DNA of 64,000 bases from CBDBCU01 sp965242615. Lineage in GTDB: Bacteria > Chloroflexota > Dehalococcoidia > Lucifugimonadales > UBA3495. The notes under the pieces were generated by a model, which saw only the letters and a program-made list of their open reading frames with translations, had not been told where the DNA came from and searched no databases. Positions 50,596 through 60,386 of this stretch are shown one piece after another; positions within the stretch are counted from its first letter, which is position 1; each line of letters opens with the position of its first letter. The stretch is from contig CBDESR010000005.1 in the NCBI GenBank assembly GCA_965242615.1, forward strand, positions 682,001 through 746,000. Direction: 5' to 3'. Both the position numbers and the translations under genes were made by a program.

Positions 50596-51951
50596 ATGCC
50601 CCGGCTCCCCCTCGACGGCATCCGCATCCTCGACTCCACCTATGTTTTCGCCCTCCCCTACGCCGGCGGCCACCTCGCCGACCTCGGCGCCGAAGTCATC
50701 AAAATCGAAGGCCCCGGCCGTCCCGACATCACCCGCACCGGCGGCTATGCCGGCTCCTTCCCCGAAAACGACCCCGGCGCCGACTGGTGGAACCGTCCCT
50801 CGACCTACAACCTGCTGAACCGCGGCAAACGTTCGTTGGTACTGGATTTGTCCACTGAACGCGGCCGCGACCTTTTCCGCGAACTCGTCGCCGTCAGCGA
50901 TGTGGTGATGGAAAACTTTACCCCCCGCGTTATGCGCCGCTGGAACCTCGACTACCCCCATCTGCGGGAAATCAAGCCGGACATCATCCTCATCTCCAAC
51001 ACCGGCTACGGCCACGGCGACGGCCCCTATTCCGCCTATCCCGCCCAAGCCACTACCCAGGAGGCCACCCACGGCCACTGTTGGATTACCGGCTATCCCG
51101 ACGCTGAACCAGCCAAAGCCGGCGCCTCTTTTGTGGACTTCCTATCTACTTGGAGCGCGATATTTGCCCTCGGCGCCGCCCTCCGCCATCGCCACCGCAC
51201 CGGCCAAGGTCAATGGATTGACCTGGCAATGTACCAGGCCGGCGTAATGTTTATGTCCGAATACATCCTCGACGCCGCCGTCAACGGCCGCGACGGCGGC
51301 CGCATTGGCAATCGCCATCCCTACCGCGCGCCCCAAGGCTGCTATCCCGCCGCCGGCAACGACCAGTGGCTGACCCTATCCGTTGGCAGCCCTGACGAAT
51401 GGACCGCCTTGTGCCAACTGCTGAACCGCCCCGACTTGGCAACTGACCCCCGCTTTGCCGACCTGCCCGCCCGTCAGCAAAACCACGACGAACTCGACGC
51501 CATCATCGCCCAATGGACGGCGGACCAGGACAAATACGCCCTGATGCACACTCTCCAGAACGCCGGCATTCCGGCCGGCCCCGTCCTCACCGGCCGCGAC
51601 CTCCACTTCGACCCCCACTATCAAAGTCGCGGTTTCCTCGAACCGGTGCAATTCCCCCCGGAGCGCGGCATCGGCGTCCGCCCCCTGATGGGACGCCCCT
51701 ACCAACTGGCATCCACGCCCCTGGCCATCCGCGGCCCCGGCCCCGCCTTCGGTCAAGACAACGCCCCTCTACTCCAGGATTTGCTTGGCATTGACGCCGC
51801 CGCCTATCAGGAACTAACCGATTCCGGCATCATCACTGACACCCCCACCAGCGGCGAACCCTCCCCGCAAATGGAACCCGCCCGCGCCCTGGCAATGGGC
51901 CTCCTCGCCGACTACGACCCCCACTACCGCCAACGCCTCGGCTTGGAATAA
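50596..51951 (+). CDS. CaiB/BaiF-family (class III) CoA-transferase
   Basis: 451 residues. Transfers CoA between acyl groups through an aspartyl-CoA thioester. Family landmarks: LDGIRILDSTYVFALPYAGG, LADLGAEVIKIEGPG, YNLLNRGKRSLVLDLSTERG, then the catalytic Asp likely in GASFVDFLSTW near residue 182, and RIGNRHPYRAPQGCY. The C-terminal ~60 residues are extra. AAAAGGAG precedes the ATG. The substrate (carnitine, formyl, succinyl and others) cannot be told. Confidence 0.9.
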   Translation: MPRLPLDGIRILDSTYVFALPYAGGHLADLGAEVIKIEGPGRPDITRTGGYAGSFPENDPGADWWNRPSTYNLLNRGKRSLVLDLSTERGRDLFRELVAVSDVVMENFTPRVMRRWNLDYPHLREIKPDIILISNTGYGHGDGPYSAYPAQATTQEATHGHCWITGYPDAEPAKAGASFVDFLSTWSAIFALGAALRHRHRTGQGQWIDLAMYQAGVMFMSEYILDAAVNGRDGGRIGNRHPYRAPQGCYPAAGNDQWLTLSVGSPDEWTALCQLLNRPDLATDPRFADLPARQQNHDELDAIIAQWTADQDKYALMHTLQNAGIPAGPVLTGRDLHFDPHYQSRGFLEPVQFPPERGIGVRPLMGRPYQLASTPLAIRGPGPAFGQDNAPLLQDLLGIDAAAYQELTDSGIITDTPTSGEPSPQMEPARALAMGLLADYDPHYRQRLGLE

Positions 51952-51962
51952 CCCAATCCGCC

Positions 51963-51990
51963 TTTCCGGTACCCGCCCTTATGCTACAAT
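51963..51990 (+). promoter_or_regulatory. Promoter of the FMN hydroxyacid oxidase gene
   Basis: TTTCCG (51963-51968), a 16-base spacer and TACAAT (51985-51990) with an extended -10 TGC just before it. Confidence 0.55.
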
Positions 51991-52057
51991 ACCCCCTGCC
52001 TTAACCCGCTTTCCATTTCCCCCGGCCCATCCCGCGCCGCCCGAAAGGATTTTTACG

Positions 52058-53143
52058 ATGCGACTGGAACCGCTGAACTTGTATGAACTGGAAGCCCACG
52101 CCGCCAAGTTTATCAGCCCCCACGCTTGGGCTTTTATCGACGGCGCGGCGCAGGATGAAGTTACCGTCAAGCGCAACCGCACGGCTCTGGATGCCATCAC
52201 CCTGCGCCCCCGCTTTCTCGAGGATATTGCCGACCGGGATTTGTCCACTACCGTGCTGGGGGAGAAAATCAGCTTTCCGGTGATGGTAGCCCCGGCCGGC
52301 GGGCATCAGATGGCGCATCCGGAGGGCGAACTGGCCACGGCCCGAGGCGCCGGAGCCGCCGCTACGCTTATGGTACTGGCTACCGGCTCCCACTACAGTA
52401 TGGAGGATGTAGCGGCGGCCGCCAGCGGCCCCCTGTGGTTTCAGCTCTACCATCAAGACCAGGAAACCAGCGCAATGCTGGTCCAACGGGCGGAACAAGC
52501 CGGCTACAAAGCCATCTGCCTCACCGTGGATATGCCGGTGAACAGCCCTATCGAGCGCAGTATCAAGCACGGTTCGGAACGGCCGCGCGGCTTTAATCCC
52601 GGCAACTTTGTCGGCGAGGCGGCCGGCTTGGGATTGGTTGCCGATACCCTCGACGCCCTCTATTATCAGCGTCCCTTTACCCAGCCGCTGACTTGGGGCG
52701 AACTAGGCTGGCTGCGGCGACAGACCAACCTGCCGCTGGTGCTGAAAGGCATCCGCACCGCCGAGGACGCTTACCAAGCCGTGGAGCATGGCGGGGAAGG
52801 AATATGGGTGTCCAATCACGGGGCGCGGCAGTTGGACGGCACCCTATCCACCATTGAAATGCTGCCGGAAATCGTTGACGCCGTTAAAGGCCGCGCCGAA
52901 ATCTATATGGACTCCGGCATCCGGCGCGGCAGCGATGTCATCAAAGCCTTATCCTTGGGCGCGCGGGCCGTGCTGGTCGGCCGGCCGCTGTTCTGGGGCT
53001 TGGCTTGGAACGGCGCGGACGGCGTGCGCCTGATGTTGGAAATCCTGCGCCACGAAGTGGATTTAGTGCTGGGCCACTGCGGGCATACTTCAGTCCATAC
53101 CCTCAGCCCGTCCGTGGTCAACAACCCCAAACCGACCTGGTAG
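52058..53143 (+). CDS. FMN-dependent alpha-hydroxy acid oxidase/dehydrogenase
   Basis: 361 residues, TIM-barrel flavoprotein of the glycolate oxidase/lactate dehydrogenase (LldD) family. Motifs: FMN-binding PVMVAPAGGHQMAHPEGE; VLKGIRTAEDA with the FMN Lys; VSNHGARQLDGT with the catalytic His and Arg; and DSGIRRGSDVIKALSLGARAVLVGRP. The Tyr in LWFQLYHQ is conserved. Substrate is unspecified (glycolate, lactate or mandelate). GAAAGGA precedes the ATG. Confidence 0.92.
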   Translation: MRLEPLNLYELEAHAAKFISPHAWAFIDGAAQDEVTVKRNRTALDAITLRPRFLEDIADRDLSTTVLGEKISFPVMVAPAGGHQMAHPEGELATARGAGAAATLMVLATGSHYSMEDVAAAASGPLWFQLYHQDQETSAMLVQRAEQAGYKAICLTVDMPVNSPIERSIKHGSERPRGFNPGNFVGEAAGLGLVADTLDALYYQRPFTQPLTWGELGWLRRQTNLPLVLKGIRTAEDAYQAVEHGGEGIWVSNHGARQLDGTLSTIEMLPEIVDAVKGRAEIYMDSGIRRGSDVIKALSLGARAVLVGRPLFWGLAWNGADGVRLMLEILRHEVDLVLGHCGHTSVHTLSPSVVNNPKPTW

Positions 53144-53185
53144 CGGCGGCTATGCCGGGGCAATCACAAGGTTTGCCCCGGCCGC

Positions 53186-54115
53186 TTATGCGCCGTAGCA
53201 CTCCACCAACTTGGCGTCAAACTCATCCGGGGTAAAGTCATAAACCTGAGTGCCGACGCTCTGGATGGCGTAGTGAGAGCAGACCGCGCCCATCATTACG
53301 CCCCGCTCCAGGGGCAGCCCGGTCACCAGTCCCTTGAGCAGGCCGCCGCGGAAAGCGTCGCCGGCCCCGGTGGGGTCAACCACATTGGCTGTCGGCACCG
53401 CCGGCACCGGCACCGTGCCAACTTTGGTAACTACCTCCGCCCCCTGCTCGCCCTTGGTCGTAACAATGGCGCCGGTCAGTGCCAGCAGTTCCGCCACCGA
53501 CTGGCCGGTCTTGTCCTGAATCAACGCCAATTCATAGTCGTTGGAGACCAGCAAATTGGATTGGCTGATGCAGCGGGTCAAGCCCTCGGCCGGCCAAGCC
53601 GGCAGGGATTGGCCCGGGTCAAAGATAGTATAGATGCCGCGGCGGTTATGCTCGGCGGTATAGTCCGCCATATCCTGCAAATTGCCGGGGGCAACGATGG
53701 CAATGGCTTGGGCCGGCACAATCCCGGCAAAGTCAAACCCGGTAGGATGTTTCATCGCGCCGGGATTAAAGCCGGTAATCTGGTTGTCCGCCTGGTCGGT
53801 GGTGATGTAAGCCGACGCCGTAGCCTCCTCCGGGATAATGCGGATCTGGTCGGTGGACAGGCCGCACTCGGCAAACCAGTCAAAGTAGCGGTGATAATCG
53901 TGGCCGATGGCGGCGATGATGCGGGAGCTGATGCCGAGGCGGGAGAGGCAGTAGGCAATGTTGCCGGCGGTGCCGCCAAAGTTTTCCCGCAGCCCGTTGA
54001 CCGTGAAACTCACATTTATCATGTGAATCTTGTCCGGCATAATGTGGTCGGCAAAGCGGCCGGGAAAGTCCATAATGCGGTCATAAGCCAAAGAACCGGA
54101 AACCAGAATGTCCAT
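53186..54115 (-). CDS. PfkB-family carbohydrate/nucleoside kinase
   Basis: 309 residues of the ribokinase/adenosine kinase family. N-terminal GSLAYDRIMDFPGRF and FGGTAGNIAYCLSRLG form the first signature; the second signature VDPTGAGDAFRGGLLKGL near residue 245 has the catalytic Asp and the anion hole. MNVSFTVNG-like beta segment in the lid (HMINVSFTV) suggests adenosine-kinase-type dimerisation. Sugar versus nucleoside specificity is not decidable. AAGGAAC precedes the ATG. Confidence 0.88.
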   Translation of the reverse strand: MDILVSGSLAYDRIMDFPGRFADHIMPDKIHMINVSFTVNGLRENFGGTAGNIAYCLSRLGISSRIIAAIGHDYHRYFDWFAECGLSTDQIRIIPEEATASAYITTDQADNQITGFNPGAMKHPTGFDFAGIVPAQAIAIVAPGNLQDMADYTAEHNRRGIYTIFDPGQSLPAWPAEGLTRCISQSNLLVSNDYELALIQDKTGQSVAELLALTGAIVTTKGEQGAEVVTKVGTVPVPAVPTANVVDPTGAGDAFRGGLLKGLVTGLPLERGVMMGAVCSHYAIQSVGTQVYDFTPDEFDAKLVECYGA

Positions 54116-54242
54116 AGCGGGTAAAGTTCCTTGCGTTGGATTTTGCCGGAGATTGGGGGGTTGCGGCTTGTTAATTTAGCGCAGATGGCAAAGGAGCGCA
54201 AGGGGGCGGCTAGGTAATCCCGGGGCTATCGCATATAGAAAT

Positions 54243-54312
54243 CGTCATTCCCGTGAAAACGGGAATTCAGAAAGGCGGCGTTTCTGGATTCCCCCTTTCG
54301 TGGGAATGACGG
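54243..54312. repeat. 70-bp composite inverted repeat of the dispersed family
   Basis: CGTCATTCCCGTG (54243-54255) and its relative ending GGGAATGACGG (54302-54312) enclose AACGGGAATTCAGAAAG and TTTCTGGATTCCCCC. The element looks like two of the shorter repeats joined head to head. Confidence 0.75.
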
Positions 54313-54413
54313 TAAGTAAGCCGCTGGTTATATGCAGCCCTGTGGCGGCGGGGGGTAGTAGCAAAGGGGGCGGGAGTCCCCACAACCCGCCCCCTTTGTG
54401 GTTGCCGTGGGGG

Positions 54414-55308
54414 TTAGCGGCGGCGGACGCGGACTTTCTTTTCGCAGGTGGCGCGCCAGGTGCGGGCCAAGCGGGCATAGTATTGGTAGTTGGGGGGAGA
54501 GTTCTGGTTGGCGCTGTATTCCCAATACTCGGTGCCGGAGATCGAGCTGACCACGCGAGGATAACCTTTTTGGCGGCAATACTCGGCGGCGGCGGTGTCG
54601 GTTGACTGCTGCCAAGTAGCGGAGGATTGGCTGGAGGAAAAGCCGAAGGGCGGGTTGCTGTTAAAAGCGCTCTCGGCATGTTGTTGGGCCGTGGGGACAC
54701 TATTAACCGGAGGGGTGCCCAAGGTGACGGAAAAGGGCGAACGGAGCCGGCGGGAGTTGTCCTCGGGGACAAACAGTCGCTTTTTTACGGTTTTCCAGCG
54801 GCGGCGGCGTTCCTCTCGGGGGAATTCAAAGATGAGGTCGCGGGAGACGCCGGTAACGCCGGATTCGCCGTCGGTCAGGTAGCCCTCTTGGGCGGCGAGG
54901 AAGCCGCGGAAGTTGCCGCTTTCGCCGAAGTAGACGGTGTCGTCGCGTTCGTTGCGGTGGCGGCCGGCGGCCCAGGTTTCGGCTTTGGTGAAGGTGTCGG
55001 ACTGGTCGATGGCGCAGTAGATGGTTTTGCCGCGGTTGGCGGCGAGGGATTCGAGGATAAGGGAGACGCGGGGGTCGTCGGCGTCGGCTACGGCGGGGGA
55101 AGGCTGCCAGTCGTCACAGTTCCAGGGGATGGAGCGGGGGGCGGCTTGGGCGACGTCTACATAGAACAGGTGTTCGGGGGGGGGGTAGTTCGGAAGTGGA
55201 GCGGGTGAGGGCCGGTTCGGCGCGGCCGCTTTGGACAAAGGCGGCGGCGACGAGGAGCAGGGACAGTCCGGTCAGGGAGAGGATTAGTTTGAGGGGGAAG
55301 GGAAACAT
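54414..55308 (-). pseudogene. Secreted hypothetical protein with frameshift at a C10 run
   Basis: Two overlapping minus-strand frames make one protein. The upstream frame starts at 55308 with a signal peptide (FPFPLKLILSLTGLSLLLVAA, cleaved near GRAEPA). The downstream frame, from about 55176 on, encodes the mature part with EHLFYVDVAQ and CDDWQPS near its start and a basic C-terminal tail. The frames meet at ten consecutive C (minus strand of 55176-55185). Nine C would join them into 297 residues. So the gene is either out of frame, phase-variable by slippage, or a sequencing artefact. No family recognised. Confidence 0.75.
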
Positions 55309-55412
55309 AGCCGGGGCCTCCTGGGGGGAAAGTTCGAGGTAGGGCTACGGTAACAGGATGAGGCTGTGGTTGTCAACTGGGGATGTGGGGGGGAATTCGG
55401 AGTCCGCGGCGG

Positions 55413-55444
55413 TTCTGGATTCCCACTTTCGTGGGAATGACGGT
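55413..55444. repeat. Dispersed repeat TTCCCACTTTCGTGGGAA
   Basis: Same core and flanks as the copies at 46260 and 46932, located between the frameshifted gene and the ROK kinase gene. Confidence 0.8.
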
Positions 55445-55554
55445 AAGGGAGTCGTTGCCCGGCCCCCTATTCCCATTTTCAGCAGAGACTTATAAGATAG
55501 GCGGGAGAAAATCAGCAGACCCGGCTACCCGGCCGGGTTGTAAAGGGGGCAGCG

Positions 55555-56565
55555 ATGATTACGCCGGCGGCAACGGCGGCCTTGGCCATGGATTGGGGCG
55601 GCACCTGGAACCGAATTGCAGTGGTGGACCAGCAGGGAGAAATGCTGTGGCAATCCCGTTTGCCCAATGCCCCGGGAGCGGATCAGGAGCAGCTGCTGGC
55701 CGGCGGCGGCGGGTTGATTGAGCAGGCGCGGGAATGGTGCGGCGCCCGGCCCATTGCCGGCTTGGGCATTGCGGTCGCCGGGCCAGTGGATGCGGCGACC
55801 GGCGCTTTGCTGGATCCGCCGAACTTGGCGGCGCTGAACGGAGTATCCCTTAAAGCCCGGTGGGAACCGGCTTTGGGCTTTCCGGTGCGGATTGGGAATG
55901 ACGCTAACCTGGCGGCTTTGGGCGAATATCGCTACGGGGCGGGATTAGAGGCGCGGCGGCGGCAAAATACGGCGACAACCCTGGTCTATGTTACCGTTAG
56001 CACCGGGATTGGCGGCGGCGTGATTGACCGGGGGCGGCTGTTTCTGGGGGCTAACGGGATGGCGGCGGAAATCGGGCATCAGGTCGTCGACCGCAGCAGC
56101 AATGCGCCGCGCTGTAAGTGCGGGCGGCAAGGCTGCCTGGAGGCACTGGCGTCAGGGACAGCCATTGCCCGCATTGCCCGGCAGCGGGCGGCGGAACCGG
56201 GAATGAATTCGGCATTGTCCCGCTTGGCCGCCGGTCAAATCACCGCCGAGACGGTTTTTGAGACGGCAGGACAAGGGGACGCTTTAGCCCAGGATATTGT
56301 GGAAACGGCGGTGCAAACTTTGGCCGTGGGCTTGGTGAATGTGCTGCATCTCTATAACCCCGACCTGCTGGTGATGGGCGGGGGCGTGTCGGCGGGATTA
56401 GTGCGGCAGGGTTTGCTGCCGCATCTGAATACGCTGCTGTTGGAACGGGCGATGAGCGACGGCCACCGCAACTTTCGCCTGGTGCCAAGCCGCTTGGGCG
56501 ATGCGGCCGGAATGATGGGCGCGGCGGCCCTGGTATGGGCGGGGGATGATGGAGCCGGCAGTTAA
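55555..56565 (+). CDS. ROK-family sugar kinase
   Basis: 336 residues. The N-terminal ATP motif is AMDWGGTWNRIAVVD, where DxGGT is usual and this has DWGGTW. Sugar-binding residues are in IGNDANLAALGEYRYG and AAEIGHQVVD (catalytic Asp and His/Glu), followed by the zinc site CKCGRQGCLEALASG. These define ROK kinases such as glucokinase or N-acetylglucosamine kinase; which sugar is not clear. A GGGGGCAG site precedes the ATG. Confidence 0.9.
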   Translation: MITPAATAALAMDWGGTWNRIAVVDQQGEMLWQSRLPNAPGADQEQLLAGGGGLIEQAREWCGARPIAGLGIAVAGPVDAATGALLDPPNLAALNGVSLKARWEPALGFPVRIGNDANLAALGEYRYGAGLEARRRQNTATTLVYVTVSTGIGGGVIDRGRLFLGANGMAAEIGHQVVDRSSNAPRCKCGRQGCLEALASGTAIARIARQRAAEPGMNSALSRLAAGQITAETVFETAGQGDALAQDIVETAVQTLAVGLVNVLHLYNPDLLVMGGGVSAGLVRQGLLPHLNTLLLERAMSDGHRNFRLVPSRLGDAAGMMGAAALVWAGDDGAGS

Positions 56566-56615
56566 GGGGAGAACCGGGCGGCCGTAACGGACGGACTGAG
56601 CGGACAATCCGGGCA

Positions 56616-59168
56616 TCACCCACCCACAGCCGCCGTTGCCTTTTCCGCCGCTTTCTCCCCTTTCCAGGCGCAGCTGGTGCAGGCCGCCCCGTCCCGGGTT
56701 TCCGCCATCAAGCCGTTGCACTCCGGGCAGGGGTCGGGCAGCGGGCGGCGGTTGATGGTGAAATCGCATTCCGGGTAGCGGTTGCAGCCGTAGAAAGCCC
56801 GGCCGCGGCCGCGCCGCTCCACCAAATCGCCGCCGCATTTAGGGCAAGCCGCCCCGGTAGGCAGCGGCCGCGCCGCTTTGCAAGCGGGATAGCCGGTACA
56901 AGCCAAGAACTTGCCGTAACGCCCGGTTTTGATGACCATCGGCTGGCCGCATTTGTCGCAAACTTCGTCAGTAGTTTCGGGGGCGGCCGCGCTCTCCCCG
57001 TTATCCGCCCCATTGTCCGCGGTCTTTAACGGGCGGGTGTTGCGGCACTGGGGATAGCCGGTGCAGGCCATAAACTGGCCGTAACGCCCGGTCTTGATGA
57101 CCATCGGACTGCCGCACTGGTCGCAAACTTCATCCGTTTCCTGGTCCGCCGGCTTGACATTGGGCATATTGGCGGTGGCGGTATCCAAATCCCGGGCAAA
57201 TGGGGTATAGAAGTCCCAAAGCATCGGAATCCAATCCCGTTCCCCCTGGGATATTTCGTCCAGCTTTTCCTCCATTTGCGAGGTAAAATCCGGGTTCATC
57301 AGGTCGGCAAAGAACTGGATGAGCAGTTCGGAGACGGTTTTGCCCAAGTCGGTAGGATGGAGCCGGTTCTGTTCCTTGACCACATAGTTGCGGTTCAGCA
57401 GCACGGCAATGGTCGGGGCGTAAGTGCTGGGGCGGCCGATGCCCTTTTCCTCCATTGCCTTAACCAGGGTAGCCTCGGTAAAACGGGGCGGCGGCTGGGT
57501 AAAATGCTGATTGGCGGTCAAACTCTGGCAGTTCAGCCGATTGCCCACCGCCAACTCCGGCAAGGCGTTGGCATTTTCCGCGGCGTCCTCATCATCCCGG
57601 CTTTCCAGGTAGAGCGTACGGAAACCGGGGAATTTCAGCACGGAGCCGGTCGCCCGGAAGTTATAGACCGTTCCCGGCGTATCCGGAGCGGCCGCCGCCG
57701 GCCGGCACGCGGCGTCGATGTCCACGGTAGTAGCGTCAGAACGGGCATCCGCCATCTGACTGGCCAGCATCCGGGCCCAAATCAGGTTGTAAAGGCGGTA
57801 CTGCTCCGGGGTCAAATAAGGTTTCAGCGACTCCGGATCGCGGCTGATGGCAGTAGGACGGATGGCTTCGTGAGCTTCCTGGGCCGCCTTGCTGCGGGCC
57901 CGGTAGGCCCGGGGCTGCGCCGGCAAATAGTCCGCGCCGTACTTGGCCCGGATATAATCCCGGGCTTCCTGTACCGCCGTTTGCGCCACTTGGGTCGAGT
58001 CCGTCCGCATATAGGTAATCAAGCCAACGGAGCCTTCCCGCCCGATATTCAGCCCTTCGTAAAGCTGCTGCGCCACGGACATCGTGCGCTGGGCGGTGAA
58101 CCGCAGTTTGCGCCCGGCTTCCTGCTGCAAGGTGCTGGTCGTAAAGGGGGCGGCGGGACGCTGCCGCACTTCCCGTTTCCGCACCTCGGCCACGGTGTAG
58201 GCGGCATCCTGCAATTCCGCTTCGTAGCGGCGGGCGTCGGCTTCCACCGGAATGTTCAGCCGACTGCGGCTGCCTTTGACCGAATGTAAAGCGGCGGGAA
58301 AGAGTTCCAACTTATTCGGCGGGTCCGTTTCCTTATGCAGTTGGGCGTCCAGCGTCCAGGATTCCACCGGCACAAAGTCATCGATTTCCTGTTCCCGGTC
58401 GGTAACGAGGCGCAGGGCTACCGACTGAACCCGACCGGCGGAAAGGCCGCGCTGCACCCGCTTGCCCAACAGGGGGCTCAGTTGATAACCCACCAAGCGG
58501 TCGAGGATACGGCGGGCCTGCTGCGCGTTGACCAACTGCATATCGATGGGCCGGGGATGTTGGAAAGCCTCCTGCACCGCGTCTTTAGTGATTTCGTGAA
58601 AGACCACCCGCTGCGGCGGATTGGCGGCCGTTTCGTCCCAACCGGCGGCAGTCTGCAAATGCCAGGAAATGGCTTCCCCCTCCCGGTCCGGATCCGTCGC
58701 CAGATAGATACGCTCGGCGGCATCCCCGGCTTGCTTGATTTCCTTGACCAGCGGCGCCTTGTCCCGCAGGGTTACATAGGTCGGGGCAAAGTCGCTTTTC
58801 AGGTCAACGCCCATTTTGCCCTTGGGCAAGTCGCGCACATGGCCTTGAGAGGCAGTTACGACATACTTGCTGCCCAAAATCTGGCCGACGGTGCGGGCCT
58901 TGGCCGGGGATTCGACGATGACCAGCTGCTTGCCGGCAGTTTTGCCCAGGCTGACGGCGGCCCGATTAGATGCCGCGCCTTTGCCGGCCGCCCGCCCGCT
59001 GCTGGTCGATTTATCACCGGCGGCCGCCTTGCCGGCGGCGGCTTTGCCCCGGGCCGCTCCGCTCTTGCCGGCGGCGGCGCGGGTAGTTTTGTTGCCATTA
59101 GCGGCAGCCCCGGATTTGCCGGCGGCGGCGGTTTTAGCCGGGGATTTGCCGGTTCCTTTACCTGCCAT
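56616..59168 (-). CDS. topA: DNA topoisomerase I with basic N-terminal tail
   Basis: 850 residues. Type IA topoisomerase relaxing negative supercoils. TOPRIM starts KQLVIVESPAKARTVG at about residue 80, with LATDPDREGEAISWHL; the catalytic Tyr is in VGLITYMRTDSTQ. Four C-terminal zinc ribbons follow: CDQCGSPM, CDKCGQPM, CPKCGGDL and CPECNGLM types. Unusually, residues 1-78 are almost only Ala, Lys, Gly, Ser and Thr, a histone H1-like tail at the N-terminus; basic tails in this family are usually C-terminal. GGAGAG precedes the ATG. It overlaps dprA by 11 bases. Confidence 0.97.
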   Translation of the reverse strand: MAGKGTGKSPAKTAAAGKSGAAANGNKTTRAAAGKSGAARGKAAAGKAAAGDKSTSSGRAAGKGAASNRAAVSLGKTAGKQLVIVESPAKARTVGQILGSKYVVTASQGHVRDLPKGKMGVDLKSDFAPTYVTLRDKAPLVKEIKQAGDAAERIYLATDPDREGEAISWHLQTAAGWDETAANPPQRVVFHEITKDAVQEAFQHPRPIDMQLVNAQQARRILDRLVGYQLSPLLGKRVQRGLSAGRVQSVALRLVTDREQEIDDFVPVESWTLDAQLHKETDPPNKLELFPAALHSVKGSRSRLNIPVEADARRYEAELQDAAYTVAEVRKREVRQRPAAPFTTSTLQQEAGRKLRFTAQRTMSVAQQLYEGLNIGREGSVGLITYMRTDSTQVAQTAVQEARDYIRAKYGADYLPAQPRAYRARSKAAQEAHEAIRPTAISRDPESLKPYLTPEQYRLYNLIWARMLASQMADARSDATTVDIDAACRPAAAAPDTPGTVYNFRATGSVLKFPGFRTLYLESRDDEDAAENANALPELAVGNRLNCQSLTANQHFTQPPPRFTEATLVKAMEEKGIGRPSTYAPTIAVLLNRNYVVKEQNRLHPTDLGKTVSELLIQFFADLMNPDFTSQMEEKLDEISQGERDWIPMLWDFYTPFARDLDTATANMPNVKPADQETDEVCDQCGSPMVIKTGRYGQFMACTGYPQCRNTRPLKTADNGADNGESAAAPETTDEVCDKCGQPMVIKTGRYGKFLACTGYPACKAARPLPTGAACPKCGGDLVERRGRGRAFYGCNRYPECDFTINRRPLPDPCPECNGLMAETRDGAACTSCAWKGEKAAEKATAAVGG

Positions 59169-60309
59169 AGATTGCCCTTGTCTCTCCTGTGCGAATGTAG
59201 TGCATTACGCCTACCTGCTTAACCCTGCCTTGCAATTCCAGCATTGTCAAGAGGCTGCTGACTTCGGCGGCCGGCCAGCCCACTTCCCGCCGCAGTTCGT
59301 CAATATGCACCGGTTCGTGGTTAATATAATGCAGCAAAGCGGCGGCGCCGTCCAGCTCCGGGCCGGGCGACGGTTCCGATGGCGGCGGCGCGGCCGGCAA
59401 TTCCATTTCGACTTGCCGGGCGGCGGCGCTGAGGTTCAGTTCGGTCAGAATGTCGGTGTGGCGCAAGGCCAGTTTTGCCCCTTCCTGAATCAGCCGGTTG
59501 GGCAGGCGGCTGGCTGGGGAAAAGATACTGCCCGGCACGCAAAAGACTTCCCGCCCCTGCTCCAAGGCGTGATAGACCGTCCAGCGGGCGCCGCTGTTTT
59601 CATCGGCTTCGACCACTAATGTACCCATACTCATCCCGCTAATCAAGCGGTTACGGCGGGGAAAGTTGCGCGGATCGGGACGGACGCCTAAAGGATATTC
59701 GCTCATTACCGCCCCCTGCTCGGCAATGCGGCGGTACAGGTCGGCATTAGCCGGGGGATAGGCCACATCCAACCCGTTGGCGACCACGGCGATAGTGCGC
59801 CCGCCATTACTGAGGGCCGCCCGGTGGGCAATGGCGTCGATGCCCAACGCCAAGCCGCTGACGATGGGGATGCCGCTGCCCGCCAGTTCGCCGCTCAGGG
59901 CGGCCGCCGCTTCCCGTCCGTAAGCGGTAGGATTGCGGGTGCCCACCACGGCCACGGATTGGGCATCGCCGGGCCAAAGGCTGCCCTGGATATACAGCAG
60001 CGGCGGCCGGCTGTCAATGGTCCGCAGCCGGGGCGGATATTCCGGGTCGTGCCAAGTCAACACCCGGACGCCGGCTTGTTCCAGCCGGGCCATTTCCGCC
60101 TCCGGGTCGATGCGGGCGCGAGCGGCGGCTACGGCTTGGGCCGTGCGTTCATCCAACCCGGCCGCCCGCAACGCCGCCGGCGCGGCCTGCCAAGCGGCGG
60201 CCAAATCGCCAAAGTAGTTTTCCAGTTTCTGAAAGCGGGCCGTCCCCAAGCGGGAAACCTGATTCAACGCCGCCCAGAACTTAACCGATGCGGTATCCAC
60301 AGCAACCAT
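59158..60309 (-). CDS. dprA: DNA processing protein DprA
   Basis: 383 residues. Loads RecA on incoming single-stranded DNA in natural transformation; also found in non-competent bacteria. The Rossmann core has RPPLLYIQGSLWP, VAVVGTRNPTAYG, IVSGLALGIDAIAHRAAL, GGRTIAVVANGLDVAYP and VVEADENSGARWTVYHALEQGR. A C-terminal winged helix (PVHIDELRREVGWPAAEVSSLL) completes it. The predicted start of transcription coincides with the ATG, so the message is leaderless. Its stop overlaps the topA start. Confidence 0.95.
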   Translation of the reverse strand: MVAVDTASVKFWAALNQVSRLGTARFQKLENYFGDLAAAWQAAPAALRAAGLDERTAQAVAAARARIDPEAEMARLEQAGVRVLTWHDPEYPPRLRTIDSRPPLLYIQGSLWPGDAQSVAVVGTRNPTAYGREAAAALSGELAGSGIPIVSGLALGIDAIAHRAALSNGGRTIAVVANGLDVAYPPANADLYRRIAEQGAVMSEYPLGVRPDPRNFPRRNRLISGMSMGTLVVEADENSGARWTVYHALEQGREVFCVPGSIFSPASRLPNRLIQEGAKLALRHTDILTELNLSAAARQVEMELPAAPPPSEPSPGPELDGAAALLHYINHEPVHIDELRREVGWPAAEVSSLLTMLELQGRVKQVGVMHYIRTGETRAIYGR

Positions 60310-60316
60310 AGCGGCG

Positions 60317-60346
60317 ATTGTAGCACAGGGAATAAGGGGGCAACAA
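60317..60346 (-). promoter_or_regulatory. Promoter of dprA-topA (leaderless)
   Basis: On the minus strand TTGTTG (60346-60341), an 18-base spacer and TACAAT (60322-60317) with the extended -10 TGC. The start would be at about 60310, adjacent to the ATG. Confidence 0.6.
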
Positions 60347-60386
60347 CAAGCCCGGCGTCATCCTTCCGGGACTATCGCCCATCGAA

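Noticed and set aside
57276..59222. Long plus-strand ORFs opposite topA
   Set aside because: They mirror topA codons and have no motif of their own.
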